A stretch of DNA of 64,000 nt from Haliotis asinina (Eukaryota; Mollusca; Gastropoda; Lepetellida; Haliotidae): positions 39,455,001 to 39,519,000 of the forward strand of contig NC_090291.1 of assembly GCF_037392515.1 (NCBI RefSeq), read 5' to 3'. Made by a program: the position numbers and the translations under genes. Positions 24,690-36,113 of the stretch are shown here, in pieces. Position 1 is the stretch's first letter, and each line of letters opens with the position of its first letter. Below the pieces are notes generated by a model. The model saw nothing but the letters and a program-made list of their open reading frames with translations. It did no database searches and was not told the DNA's origin.

Positions 24690-24780
24690 TCACCAGCAGT
24701 AGCACTTTAGGGAATCGAACCCGAGCTTTAACCGTGACAACGAACACTTAGATCACTTGACTAAGACTCGTCCCCATAAC
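24690..24780 (-). repeat. SINE family A fragment (head region)
   Basis: GGGAATCGAACCCGAGC is a reverse B box, and ATCACTTGACTAAG matches a mutated reverse A-box region. The 3' body is missing or unrecognisable. Confidence 0.6.
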
Positions 24781-24895
24781 ATCCGCTATGGATACTTAAA
24801 GTCTGATGAACAGCCTTGTCTCTGAACAACGTATGTCATGTGACAGAATAATTAATTCATACAATACCTGTGATTATCCCTCTGAGAAGTGGCCT

Positions 24896-25041
24896 TCAGT
24901 TAACCATGCTTGTCGTAAGGTGCGACTAATGGGATCGGGCTTAGTTGCTCATGCTATCGATCACTGGATTGCGAGATCAAGTCACGATTATTTACAGACC
25001 GCCGACATATAGCTGGAATATTGCTGAATGCAGCGTTCAAC
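24896..25041 (+). repeat. SINE family B, internally deleted
   Basis: It contains CCATGCTTGTCGTAAGG, GATCACTGGATTG, TTATTTACAGACCGCCGAC and AGCTGGAATATTGCTGAATG. The tail is truncated before the TCAC repeats. Confidence 0.8.
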
Positions 25042-25124
25042 AGTCACACAGATGGCAAAATCCAAGTAGTTTCAGTTTTGTAGTAACCATGTAAATCCAA
25101 TAGCCTAGTATACTACCATCATAT

Positions 25125-25370
25125 TTAGCCACTTACTTCAGTCAACAGTTCTCAGCTAGATTTCGAAATATGTTCCATTATGTTTAAAGGTGGTGTTTAC
25201 ACACAAACCGATGTATTGTGACACAAATTCGTAACGTAAATGATAAAAATCAGTGAAAATTGGCAATTCATAACAAAACCTTTCGCCAAAACGCAGCTGT
25301 TCACATGCACGATATTTATACATGCCTCCTAGCCATTTAATGCATGAGATCTTTGTGCACTTGTTTAAGT
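25125..25370 (+). repeat. Unclassified dispersed repeat, copy 1 (partner 62286-62560)
   Basis: It shares with 62286-62560 the colinear words GCCACTTA, AGTCAAC, GTTTAAAGGT, TGATGTATTGT (one change), ACAAATTCGTA, CTGTTCACATG and ATGCATGA. There is no coding potential. At 62 kb the same family continues into a sequence that is present again in inverted orientation at 63564. Confidence 0.65.
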
Positions 25371-25914
25371 GGCTTCTGGCGCCGAAGTATAATTATATAG
25401 GATAAACGTGATAAAAACAGAAACTAGGACAACACATTCCGACAACGTCTTGAGACAAAGTGAAATCTGAAGTGTCAGAGATAATTTTCTTTTTCCCACC
25501 TCTCCCTTTAAGTTCTAAGAGCCATTGTATAGTAATATCGCCTGGCAAGACATTAAGTGGGGGATAATGTCCGAATAACTCACTTCCTTAAAATAATGGT
25601 GCCAAGGAATGGAGAGTTACGAGGATAGTTAAATTACATTCAAATTCATATTTCTGTTATTTAAATTAAATGTCAAAATGACAAAATTATGTATTTAATT
25701 TGAAACTGGTACGAATCGTTCCTTTCCTAAAAAGCGAGCAGACAATGGAATGACCTCACAAATGTAATTTAAGCCTGTATCATGTCAGTTTGCTAACTGG
25801 ACCATATGCGACTTTTACTCTGCACTAACTAATTTGCACATAAGGAGAATGCAACTAATACTTTATACAAAGTATAAAGAAAGTCCTTTGTGTCGAATAT
25901 TAGTTACTCCCTGG

Positions 25915-26650
25915 GCCACGTTTCACTAACGACCGTAATGTTACGAATGTCGTAACGCCTATACTTTATCATAGACTTACGATAATCGTACCTATACGAT
26001 CGCTGAGTTAATGGGACGTCGTTCTACAATGCGATCTCAGCACTGAGATGAACTCCTACGTCCCACTCTATAAGACAGACTGACGATAGTTGTACCCATA
26101 CGATCGCCTTCTTACGTGTGTGGGACTGGAGCCCTTCAACAAACAACAGCGCTGTCTCCTAACGCTGAGATGACCGTAGGCCAAATTGTTTAATGGTGGC
26201 TTACGGTCGTTGTACCTGTACGATTGCTTGGTTACATGGGACCATGGCCCCTTTCCTCAAAGCGACCGTAGCGCTACGATGGTCGTAACTCCCATACTTT
26301 AACACAGACTTAGTCGCAGCTCTACGGTCTCTGTGAAGAACGGGACCCAGAGCCCCTTTCATCAAAGTAATCTTAGCGCTGAGATGATCGTAAGTCCAAT
26401 ACTCTATGACAGACTTACGATAGTCGTACCCGAATGACGTTGATACAGGGGATCAACAAAACTATCTTAACACTAAGATGATCGTAAGTCCCATATTCTA
26501 AGACAGACTTACGATTGTCGTACCCGAATGACGTTGATACAGGGGACCAACAAAGCGATCTTATCACTAAGATGATAGACTCCATATTATAAGATGACTT
26601 ACGATAGATGTAGCATTACTACCACTCCATGAAACGAGGTCAAGGTCATC
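25915..26650. repeat. Array of about 90-110-bp hairpin units (family H), seven to eight units
   Basis: Successive units contain AAGATGATCGTAAGTCCCAT and then AGACTTACGATAGTCGTACC, two arms that are near reverse complements about a short centre. The best kept units (about 26360-26600) also share GAATGACGTTGATACAGGGG. The same family occurs at 19055-19440. The units look like a palindromic MITE amplified in tandem. Confidence 0.8.
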
Positions 26651-26654
26651 TTAG

Positions 26655-27127
26655 TGCCAAAGTACCTAAATACCACCGACCTACTGATACACACAGGATA
26701 AGCAACAAGAAACCTCCTTAACTAACAGCTCGTGACTACAACACAAAGGAGCAGAAGATCAGATATTTGATCAGAAGAACTAGCTCAATAAACGCGTTAT
26801 TCACTAACCTAACCACCCCTAGAAACCCAATATGGCGGGTTTTATGCTTAGTCAAACTAAACATATATCTTGTTGCAACTGGTTTTAACTAGATTTATTG
26901 TACATGTGATGTTTTCGTGATGGCGAGTGCAGCCGGGTTGGAATGTGTTGTCATTAGTCAATGTATTTATTTGATCCATACAAAAATATTATCAAAATGG
27001 CTGCTATTGTTATGTTTTATGCGTGACTCACTCACGTGACTGGGGCACAGTGTTGTGATACGCCTTGTTATGCTATATTTGGCGATGATGTTTGCGCCGC
27101 GGTTAAAGCATGAGGGAAGGTTAGAAT
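26655..27127. other. Gene-free stretch
   Basis: I see unique-looking sequence with no tandem array, SINE or exon. Confidence 0.4.
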
Positions 27128-27297
27128 AGTGAGTGAGCTTAGCTTTACGCCGCACTGGGCAAAATTCCAATTATATGACGGCGCTCTGTAAATAATCGTA
27201 ACTGGACCAGACAATCCAGTGACCAACATCATGAGCATCGACCTACGCAAGCATGGATTGCTGAGGATAAATTCTAACCCGGATCTTTACGGATCCG
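27128..27297 (-). repeat. SINE family B, shortened
   Basis: The plus strand starts at GTGAGTGAGCTTAGC (the reverse of the tail), continues through GACCAGACAATCCAGTGACC and ATGAGCATCGACCTACGC, then jumps to AAGCATGG, indicating an internal deletion. Confidence 0.8.
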
Positions 27298-27439
27298 GTT
27301 GAGATATATGTCAATATGCACAAGCTTGTCTGGTTCACATCACAAGGAAGCTAATCCTACATGTGCGGATATGTGCCAACCTGTTTCAATATCCTTGAAT
27401 ATATTACTTTTGCATCATTGTGTCCAAGCCCTTAAAACA

Positions 27440-27600
27440 ATGAGGTCGGTGGGTATCCTAGTGGTTAAAGCGTTCCTTCGTCACGACGAAGACCCAGGTT
27501 CGATTCCCAACATGGGTACAAGGTGTGAAGCCCAATTCTGGATATTGATGGTGTATTACTAAGAGGGGCGTAAAACTAAACTAAAATCAATCAGTCAATC
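27440..27600 (+). repeat. SINE family A
   Basis: It has the A box region TATCCTAGTGGTTAAAGCG, the B box GGTTCGATTCCC, the body ACAAGGTGTGAAGCCCAAT and the 3' tail GGGGCGTAAAACTAAACTA. The end repeat has drifted from CACT to CAATCAGT. Confidence 0.85.
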
Positions 27601-28186
27601 TAACCGGTAATTGTGTACGTGAATGCATGTGTGACACCTGGCCTGTTGCAGACAAACCACCGCATTGGAGTAGACAACTGCTTTCAGAAAACTAGATCCA
27701 CCTTTCTCGAATTTGACAGACCCTCGCAACAACTGCAATGAAGTCGTTTTGAAAGACGGTGTGGACAGACACAACTGTATTTACATTGTTAGCGTTTTCA
27801 TTAAAAACGTGAAAAAGTGGTTGTTCCACGACACACGTCATCCCAACAACCATCATCCTGTCCAGGCGTGCAGATTTTGTCCTTTTGTGCCCATTACCTT
27901 CAGCTGTAACTAAACATCGGAATTAGTCGTAACAGAACTGAAACTAACCAAATTTGGTGAAAAGGAAATCTAGTGTTATGATATTTAAATTAATGAATAC
28001 ATTATATAGATTTCCTTTTTTTTGCATTCTAATCAAGAATTGCAAGAGCGAGTTGACGGTTGGTGGATTTGTGTGCGTCTATGGCTGATGGAGTTGTCTA
28101 CCCTGGATATGCAACGAAACTACTGTGTCCCTATCGATCACAATGAAACGTGTGCCTCTGTGTACATTAAAACCAGAGGCACGTGG
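27601..28186. other. Gene-free stretch with one small hairpin
   Basis: AAGGAAATCTA (27961) and TAGATTTCCTT (28007) form an inverted pair around AT-rich sequence of about 40 bases. Otherwise I see nothing that can be classified. Confidence 0.4.
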
Positions 28187-28416
28187 GTGAGTGAGTTTAG
28201 ACATACATCGCACTTAGCAATGTTCCAGCAATATGGCAGAGGTCTGTAAATAATCGAGTCTGGACCACACAATCTAGTGATCATGAGTGTCGATCTATGC
28301 AATTGCAATACATGTGTCAACAAAGCCAACGAGACTGACCACCTGATCCCGTTCGTCTCTTACGACACGCATGGGTTATTGAAGATCAATGTTAACCCGG
28401 ATCTATACGAGTCTAG
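28187..28416 (-). repeat. SINE family B
   Basis: The plus strand reads GAGTTTAGACATACATCGC (tail region), GGTCTGTAAATAATCGAGTC, CACAATCTAGTGATCATGAG and GACCACCTGATCCCGTTCG. It is moderately diverged, with a shortened 5' end. Confidence 0.8.
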
Positions 28417-28650
28417 AGGCATAGGAGCTCACTAGCATAGCAATGTGTCTTTACAAGATTCTCACTTTGTAATACAGTAATACTGATATAACCTGATTTT
28501 ATTCGCTGAATTATCTTAATGCTGAATTCATAAGTGATGATCTTTATTTTCGAACACGCAGTAAAAACAAATAAACAAAACGACAGATCTTCGATGACTT
28601 AATGTCAGCCATCAAACAAATCTACGGACGTTTCAAGACGAAGCTAAATG

Positions 28651-29001
28651 TACTGCTTGACAAGTATTAGATGAGCTAGCGCAGTGAACGCGTTTGTGAT
28701 AAGCAGGCGGGGCAAGTAATCTGGACGAATGTACTTTGTTGCTACAGGTAGATTGGCGATTAAGTACGTGCAATACATGCTAACGGTGGCGTGAAAATAA
28801 TACCGCTACTGTTTAACACGCGATTTAGTTCAGCAAAGCACGATCACGACACGATTCGCACGAGGAAACTGAACTTTTCAATATTTAGACGACAACCTGT
28901 CTCCCTGTGATTCCTAATGGAATGTTCTGGAGGGCGTTCCCATATTTGCAAATTTGGGTCATTTGTCAGGTGATGGCTCATCCAATACTTGTCAAGCAGT
29001 A
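28651..29001. mobile_element. MITE, about 350 bp, with 26-bp terminal inverted repeats
   Basis: The left end TACTGCTTGACAAGTATT continues AGATGAGC (28651-28676). The right end (28975-29001) is its inverted copy with about one or two differences. Both ends finish in TA, consistent with a TA target site. The interior has no open frame of note. Confidence 0.8.
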
Positions 29002-29340
29002 ATAATGTAGGAGATGTTACAATAATTTAAGATTTCTGTCGAAACTGTGTGGATGGGAAGGGGTAATTGAAGCGTTCGTAAAGCTTCTTCGACGGAGGAC
29101 ATTGATAGTCTGTTTATTCACCATTGAATAATATATTCAGTCATCATTAAGTAATCATTTGAATCATCAGGATTATGGCCAACTGGAGGTACAAATATTT
29201 CCATGTACCACCTGCTGTCTACCATAATGTTATAAAATGTTACGATGATTCGGATAACGATGTATTACCCATACGGTTAAATGTGACCAGTGTCATATAT
29301 CATGTGTGCATATCTCACTGTTTCTATTTCGGTACTCCGT

Positions 29341-29341
<1 letters not shown>

Positions 29342-29398
<57 letters not shown>
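29342..29398. repeat. (TG)n microsatellite
   Basis: An uninterrupted run of about 28 TG units that passes directly into a GA-rich tract. Confidence 0.95.
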
Positions 29399-29433
<35 letters not shown>

Positions 29434-29914
29434 GACAGAGAGACAGACACACAGAGAGAGACGGAGACGGAGACGGAGAGGGTGAGCGAGACAGAGATAG
29501 AGAGGGACGGAGAGAAAGACGGAGAGAGTGAGAGAGACACAGAGAGAGAGACAGAGACAGGGACAGGGAGAGAGATGGAGAGAGACGGAGAGAGATGGAG
29601 AGAGTGAGAGAGACAGAGAGAGAGACGGAGAGAGACACAGAGAGACACAAAGAGATGGATGCAGAGAGAGACGGAGAGGGAGAAAGAGAGAGACAGAGAG
29701 ACGGGGAGAGAGAGACAGAGAAAGAGAAGGACGCAGAGAGAGGCGGAGAGGGAGACAGAGAAACAGAGAAAGAGATGGAGAGGGAGAAAGAGAGAGACAA
29801 AGACGGGAGAGAGAGGGGTGGAGAGAGACAGAGAGAGACAGACAGAGACGGGAGAGAGAGACGGAGAGAGAGACAGAGAGACGGGGGGAGAGAGACAGAG
29901 AGCGAGCGAGAGAG
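29398..29914. repeat. Purine-rich (GA)n/(GACA)n tract, about 515 bp
   Basis: The plus strand is almost entirely A and G with regular single C or T interruptions (GAGACAGAGA, GACGGAGAGA). Long frames in several registers (Arg/Glu-rich on plus, Ser/Leu-rich on minus) are products of the composition and are not proteins. Confidence 0.95.
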
Positions 29915-30292
29915 TTTAATAACGAAGTAATTGAATGTTTCATTGTCATAGCTTTATTTACAAGATCGCTGTATTATGCTTGTGATTGTGGACAAAGCTT
30001 GCACAGAAAACACACAGACATCAGCTGTGGACAACTACGCATGTCACGTGTAACACAGATTGCAAGTGCGCCAAGCAGGTAATTGTTTATACGTAAATGT
30101 AAAAGACTCAGGAACGCAGACAACCGTCTCTACTAGGCTCTGAACAAAAGAACCGCCTAGTGTTCACATACTCTATTCAATATTATCCAGCGATCAGGTT
30201 CACATATAAAAAGAATTATTCAGTTAACACAACTGGATTGGGGAAATTTGCATACATCGACCTGCCACTTAATTAGCGATGCATACGTGACT
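29915..30292. other. Gene-free stretch
   Basis: Nothing recognisable between two simple repeats. Confidence 0.4.
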
Positions 30293-30524
30293 TAAAGGGA
30301 TATGGAAAGGGACATGGAAAGGGACATGTAAAGGGACATGTAAAGGGACGTAAAGGGACATGTAAAGGGACATGGAAAGGGACATGTAAAGGGACATGTA
30401 AAGGGACAAGTAAAGGGTATGTAAAGGGACATGTAAAGGGACAAGTAAAGGGTATGTAAAGGGACATGTAAAGGGACATGTAAAGGGACATGTAAAGGGA
30501 CAAGTAAAGGGTATGTAAAGGGAC
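30293..30524. repeat. 12-bp minisatellite, about 19 units
   Basis: The unit is TAAAGGGACATG, with variants ending in AAG or lacking three to four bases. The Leu/Pro/Val/His-rich frames on the minus strand come from this repeat. Confidence 0.9.
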
Positions 30525-31507
30525 GGCCAGGTGTTCGAGAAGCAGGAAAGGATGGACAGGACACAGCACAGGTTAATGAATTAGTGAATAAATACCTTTG
30601 AACGTGGTTATCGAACACCTGGCTGTCACTTTCTCTGCACCCCTCCCTCATAACAAAAAGTAAACTGTGTCAATAGCCGAATGGTGGTTTGTTACACAAC
30701 GTTTTTTCAGTTTTAGGACAAAACTTTTGCAAAAGGTCTCACAGTGTCCGTAGAATGTTTTGATTAGGATCAGCGTTTAATTGAGTATCTCATGTTTATT
30801 AGGTTCGAGTTCGAGACTGCAATTAATCTGTCCGCTTTGGGGCTAAACGGACAATACTAGCCAGCAAAACCTAGCAGCAACTGACACCACCACAAATAAG
30901 CTTTTGCTACTGAAATGCTGATTTGATGCTCCCGATAGAAGACAGACATGTGGTTCTGAGGACCTGTTCCGTTCCAAACTACCATCAGGCCAAGTGTGCA
31001 GGCTGTGACTGTGATTGGCTAGCAAGACAGGTCTGCTGCCCCTATGACTATCTGTGGACTACCTGGCCAGGTGTAAATCGTATGATATAACCACATAGAT
31101 GACTGTTCAGTTAGGGAATGTGTGAGTTTGGGTTTATGCCGCTTTATCCCTGCAGTATCGTGGCTTTCAGGTGTGCACACCTAATGATATCCAGATTGAC
31201 AGTGCTGTTAAGAAATATATTCTAAGGTGGAATGTACATATTAATGTTAGACAAGGATTGTTTTCAATAGATATACAAGCCTTCCCTCCGGATGATTCAC
31301 TTTGTTATTCTAAAATGGGTGAGGGATAGGTCAGTCGAAGTAAACTTAGTCTCAGTGTATTTCGTTACACTCCACCACCGAGTAGTGAAAAGTACTGAGG
31401 ATAAGTTTACAGAGGCTGGGGATAGGTGATACTCATTTATTTCAGCTTTTGCCATAGTCTGTAATTACACATACTTAATCTTCTTCCGTGAAGATTTAGG
31501 GTATATG
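30525..31507. other. Gene-free stretch with a small palindrome and a SINE tail relic
   Basis: GTAAACTTAGTCTCAGT near 31341 and ACTGAGGATAAGTTTAC near 31395 form an imperfect hairpin; the same 17-base word recurs near 31841. A decayed family A SINE tail lies near 31118-31170. Confidence 0.45.
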
Positions 31508-31725
31508 TGGTCTTCAACCACCCATGTGTGCCATAAGAAGCGACTAATGGACCGGGTGGTGGTCAGGCTTGCTGACCTGGTTGACAGATGTCATCGGTTC
31601 CCAATTGCGTAGATCGACGCTCGTTCTCCTGATCACCGGACTGTTTGGTTCAGACTCGATTATTTACAGACCACCACCATTTAGCTGGAATATTGATGAG
31701 AACGGTGTTAAACTCACTCACTTAC
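31508..31725 (+). repeat. SINE family B
   Basis: It contains AAGAAGCGACTAATGG, GTGGTCAGGCTTGCTGACC, ATCGGTTCCCAATTGCG, TTATTTACAGACCACCACC and a tail GTTAAACTCACTCACTTAC. Confidence 0.85.
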
Positions 31726-31869
31726 GTGTCGCTGTAATGTACACAGTCGCACACGTTTTATTGCGATCGATAGGGATATAGTCGACTCACACCCAGGGCA
31801 AACAACTCCGTTAGACTGACGCATGGAAATTCACCAGCCGTAAACTTAGTCTCAGTCTTCGTCAAATTA

Positions 31870-31925
31870 ACACATAACTGGAATACTGCTAAAAGTGACA
31901 TAAAACCAAACACACTCATAAGCAA
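31870..31925 (+). repeat. SINE family A, 3' tail fragment
   Basis: GGAATACTGCTAAAAGTG followed by ACATAAAACCAAACACACTC is the 3' end shared by the SINE families; the head is absent. Confidence 0.6.
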
Positions 31926-32026
31926 TATAAGCACCTCATTCTTTTTGTAGCATCAACATTTTGATTTAAAATCAAACGCATTGTTAAGAACTTGGATGCC
32001 AAACTGTCTGTATTGTGTTTTCTGTG

Positions 32027-33981
32027 GATGTAGGGTTTTGCATGTACGCAGGGCTTTATGGAGATGTCGGGTTTTGCGGGTGTGCTGGGCTTTATGGAGA
32101 TTTAGGGTTTCATGTGTATGTAGGGTTTTGCGGGTTGCAGAGCTTTATGGAGATTTAGGGTTTTGCGGGTGTGCAGGGCTTTATGGAGATGTAGGGTTTC
32201 ATGTGGATGTAGGGTTTTGCAGGTGTGCAGAGCTTTATGGAGATGTAGGGCTTTGCCTGTATGCAGAGCTTTATGGAGATGTGAGGTTTTGCGTGTATGC
32301 AGAGCTTTATGGAGATGTAGGGTTTTGTCTGTATGCAGAGCTTTATGGAGATGTAGGGTTTTGCCTGTATGCAAGGCTTTATGGAGATGTGAGGTTTTGC
32401 GTGTATGCAGAGCTTTATGGAGATGTAGGGTTTTGTCTGTATGCAGAGCTTTATGGAGATGTAGGGTTTTGCCTGTATGCAAAGCTTTATGGAGATGTGA
32501 GGTTTTGCGTGTATGCAGAGCTTTATGGAGATGTAGGGTTTTGCCTGTATGCAGAGCTTTATGGAGATGTGAGGTTTTGCGTGTATGCAGAGCTTTATGG
32601 AGATTTAGGGTTTTGCCTGTATGCAGAGCTTTATGGAGATGTGAGGTTTTGCGTGTATGCAGAGCTTTATGGAGATGTAGGGTTTTGTCTGATTGCAGAG
32701 CTTTATGGAGATTTAGGGTTTTGCCTGTATGCAGAGCTTTAAGGAGATGTGAGGTTTTGTCTGTATGCAGAGCTTTATGGAGATTTAGGGTTTTGCCTGT
32801 ATGCAGAGCTTTATGGAGATGTAGGGTTTTGCCTGTATGCAGAGCTTTATGGAGATTTAGGGTTTTGCCTGTATGCAAAGCTTTAAGGAGATGTAGGGTT
32901 TTGCGTGTATGCAGAGCTTTATGGAGATTTAGGGTTTCATGTGGATGTAGGGTTTTGCGGGTTGCAGAGCGTTATGGAGGTGTAGGGTTTTGCCTGTATG
33001 CAGAGCTTTATGGAGATTTAGGGTTTTGCCTGTATGCAGAGCTTTATGGAGATGTAGGGTTTTGCCTGTATGCAGAGCTTTATGGAGATGTAGGGTTTTG
33101 CCTGTATGCAAAGCTTTAAGGAGATGTGAGGTTTTGCGTGTATGCAGAGCTTTATGGAGATTTAGGGTTTCATGTGGATGTAGAGTTTTGCGGGTTGCAG
33201 AGCGTTATGGAGGTGTAGGGTTTTGCCTGTATGCAGATCTTTATGGAGATTTAGGGTTTTGCCTGTATGCAGAGCTTTATGGAGATGTAGGGTTTTGCCT
33301 GTATGCAGAGCTTTATGGGGATGTAGGGTTTTGCCTGTATGCAGAGCTTTATGGAGATGTGAGGTTTTGTCCGCATGCAGAGCTTTATGGAGATTTAGGG
33401 TTTTGCCTGTATGCAAAGCTTTATGGAGATGTGAGGTTTTGCGTGTATGCAGAGCTTTATGGGGATGTAGGGTTTTGTCTGTATGCAGAGCTTTATGGAG
33501 ATTTAGGGTTTTGCCTGTATGCAAAGCTTTATGGAGATGTGAGGTTTTGCGTGTATGCAGAGCTTTATGGATATTTAGGGTTTCATGTGGATGTAGGGTT
33601 TTGCGGGTTGCAGAGCTTCATGGGGATGTGAGGTTTTGCGTGTATGCAGAGCTTTATGGAGATGTAGGGTTTTGCCTGTATGCAGAGCTTTATGGGGATG
33701 TAGGGTTTTGCCTGTATGCAGAGGTTTATGGGGATGTAGGGTTTTGCCTGTATGCAGAGCTTTATGGGGATGTAGGGTTTTGCCTGTATGCAGAGCTTTA
33801 TGGAGATGTAGGGTTTGGCCTGTATGCAGAGCTTTATGGAGATGTAGGGTTTAGCCTGTATGCAAAGCTTTATGGAGATTTAGGGTTTTGCTTGTATGCA
33901 GAGCTTTATGGAGATTTATAGGGTTTTGCCTGTATGCAAAGCTTTATGGAGATGTGTGGGTTTCATGTGGATGTAGGGTTT
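32027..33981. repeat. 36-bp minisatellite array, about 54 units, with higher-order structure
   Basis: The core unit is GCAGAGCTTTATGGAGATGT followed by AGGGTTTTGCCTGTAT. Two main variants (GATGTAGGG...GCCTGTAT and GATGTGAGG...GCGTGTAT) alternate over long stretches. A longer block with TTTCATGTGGATGTAGGG and GCGGGTTGCAGAGC recurs near 32190, 32935, 33167 and 33582. Since 36 is a multiple of three and the unit lacks stops, long frames exist on both strands (for example the 12-residue period LYGDVGFCLYAE). I treat these as by-products, not genes. Confidence 0.95.
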
Positions 33982-35367
33982 TTAGTGGAGGCTGTTTTTT
34001 AATGGGGATTCGGGATTTGGGGGGGATTCTGGGTTTTAAGGTGATTTAGGGTTTTATGGGCTTTCAGGGTTTTACTGGATGTCTTGCATGAAGCAGAAAT
34101 TTACATCCAGTAAGCAAGACCCACAAAAATATTTCATGGAACCAAATCTTGACAAGAAATATGATGTTCATGCAATAAAAATTATTGTTAAATCCTGCAA
34201 CACAGTACACCAGATGATTATTTTACAGGTTTTCCTATGATGATCTTCGAATAGAAGTGAAATGGTATGCTGTAGTACAAGGCCTTCGGTTCTGTCTGAT
34301 AAAGTTTTGTATATGAGAACTTATATAAGGAAAATATAGTGTCTGCTTTGCAAAGAAAGGCATCGATTTTGACCGAAAATTTGATTTTTTCTAAAAATTA
34401 TAGAAAAGGTTAATAATAACACCTAATAAAATGACGGTACGAAAAATGAAAATACTAAATTTGGGGATTGCATAGTGGTATGCTGAACCGAAAGCAATGG
34501 TACTGCTCTTGCTGCAGGATACGCTTTCACCCTCAGACTCAGTTTTGGGAGTCTTCTGGGCAATTGTCTCACTGGTAAAGATAAAACCCTTATGATATAT
34601 TTAAATACTTTGATAACAAGATTGATGAAGGTTCTGGCACACTGGCAAATGTGAAAGTTAAATGCATGCTTGATTTTGGCATCTTTGTGAAAATTGTGGA
34701 AATATTTATTTTTATGAAAGAGCAACTATTCCTTAAATGGCCAGGGCATGCACATACATATACCACTAAAACGTAAGGCATATTTGATTTACAAGATTGA
34801 TACCATGCAAATGAAGCCTAGGAACAAATGATGATGAAGAGAAATTTAAGGGAAATTTGACATTTTATTCCATTCGATTGGAAATATTTCATCTGTATGG
34901 ATATATATTATTCTCTTCTCACATGCATTGGTATTGGCTAGTGGTATGCTGGCAAAATGGAATATCCCCTACTTTTTTATGGCATATATGGATGAGAATT
35001 AGACAATATATGACATGTTTAGCTAACAGCACTACATCTATGCATTTAACTAAACTAAGTTGAATAAATGATATGAGAATTTGCTTGGAGTAGTTTTTAA
35101 ATATCTTAACACAAGCTTGTCTTAAACCAAAGGTGTTCTTAAGAGGGTATGTGGACATAAATGACACCAATGGATGGTTAAAAATAATATAACAAACCCA
35201 ATAGATCTTCATACCAGATTGGCTGCTGACTTCTGATTGGAGCTATGTAAGGCAAATAAACTTTGAGACTGTGATACCCGTACTGCAATACTCATTGCCA
35301 TATATTGTGTTTGCCTGTGTGTGACACATAGGGATAGTTCAAGCACACAAAGATATGGGTAAAAACT
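33982..35367. other. Gene-free stretch after the 36-bp array
   Basis: A degenerate GGGTTTT-type border runs to about 34080, then AT-rich unique-looking sequence. The minus-strand frames near 34423-34781 and 34919-35212 have no domain resemblance or splice context. Confidence 0.45.
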
Positions 35368-35503
35368 AGTCCTCAGCAATTTGTCATGCGAGATGACTTA
35401 CAGGATCGGGTGCTCAGACTTGCTGACTTACATTCACACATGTCATCTTATCCCAGTTGCGTACATCGACACTCGTGTTGTTGATCACTGGTTCAGACTC
35501 GGA
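35368..35503 (+). repeat. SINE family B, diverged
   Basis: It has GGATCGGGTGCTCAGACTTG, ACACATGTCATC, GTTGCGTACATCGACACTCG, GTTGTTGATCACTGG and CAGACTCGGAC, ending before the tail. Confidence 0.75.
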
Positions 35504-35617
35504 CTTTCACTGTTCCCTGTCAGCAAACCAACCAACTGTACAAGCAGATCCTACTATCTACATATTAGGGCAATCGTTTGAAAAGTGTCAGGGTATACTA
35601 GAAATACTGTGTACATG

Positions 35618-35920
35618 TATGATTACACGATGCCATTTAGGAAGTGGTCAAATGCAACACATATCATCTTTGGGATTTCACTTTCTCAGTAAAGTACAAA
35701 TTCTGGTACTTTTTTGGTTGAGTCCAATCCGGCATTCGAACCCGCACCCTCAGAGTCAGGCACCTAATCGCCAGCACACAAAGTCAGCTGCTTAGCCCGC
35801 GAATCCCGGATGGGACTCAACCAAAAATGTACTAGAATTTGTACTTTACTGAGAAAGTGAAATCCCAAATATGACATATGTTGCATTTGATCACTTTCTA
35901 AATGGCATCGTGTAATCATA
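35618..35920. mobile_element. Palindromic element with tRNA-like core (family C inverted dimer)
   Basis: The left arm (35620 to about 35738) and right arm (about 35800 to 35918) are inverted copies of about 118 bases with roughly ten differences. Arm landmarks are GATTACACGATGCCATTTAG, CTCAGTAAAGTACAAATTCT and TTTTGGTTGAGTCC. TA flanks both ends. The 60-base centre, on the minus strand, carries GCGGGCTAAGCAGCTGAC and, running into the arm, GGGTTCGAATGCC, which resemble a leucine-tRNA A region and a B box. A single-arm copy at 58969-59120 shows the non-palindromic version of the same SINE-like element. Confidence 0.75.
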
Positions 35921-36107
35921 GCTTTCGGACGTGGGAGCCATGCCTATTCACAATTATCAGCGGGATAAATAAAGCATGCAGTCTAGACTACTAGTTGTCC
36001 GACTTTCATTAGAAGTTGCAGTGGCTGAGCCTACATGCGGCGTGTACATGTAGACCTTTTCCACTCCTTCAATTGTACTGAAATGAAAACATAGAAAGAC
36101 AAAAACC

Positions 36108-36113
36108 TTTTAA
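36108..36113 (-). terminator. Possible polyadenylation signal of the acetyltransferase gene
   Basis: ATTAAA on the minus strand lies about 190 bases after the stop codon. It is the nearest canonical-variant signal that I can see; no AATAAA lies in between on this strand. Confidence 0.35.

Noticed and set aside
29293-30082. Arg/Glu-rich and Ser/Leu-rich frames up to 218 codons
   Set aside because: They come from the purine-rich GA/GACA tract and the adjacent TG repeat; several overlapping registers are open at once.
31981-33921. Open frames of 200-320 codons on both strands in the 32-34 kb region
   Set aside because: They are read-through of a 36-bp tandem unit without stops. There is no start context, splice signal or non-repetitive protein segment.
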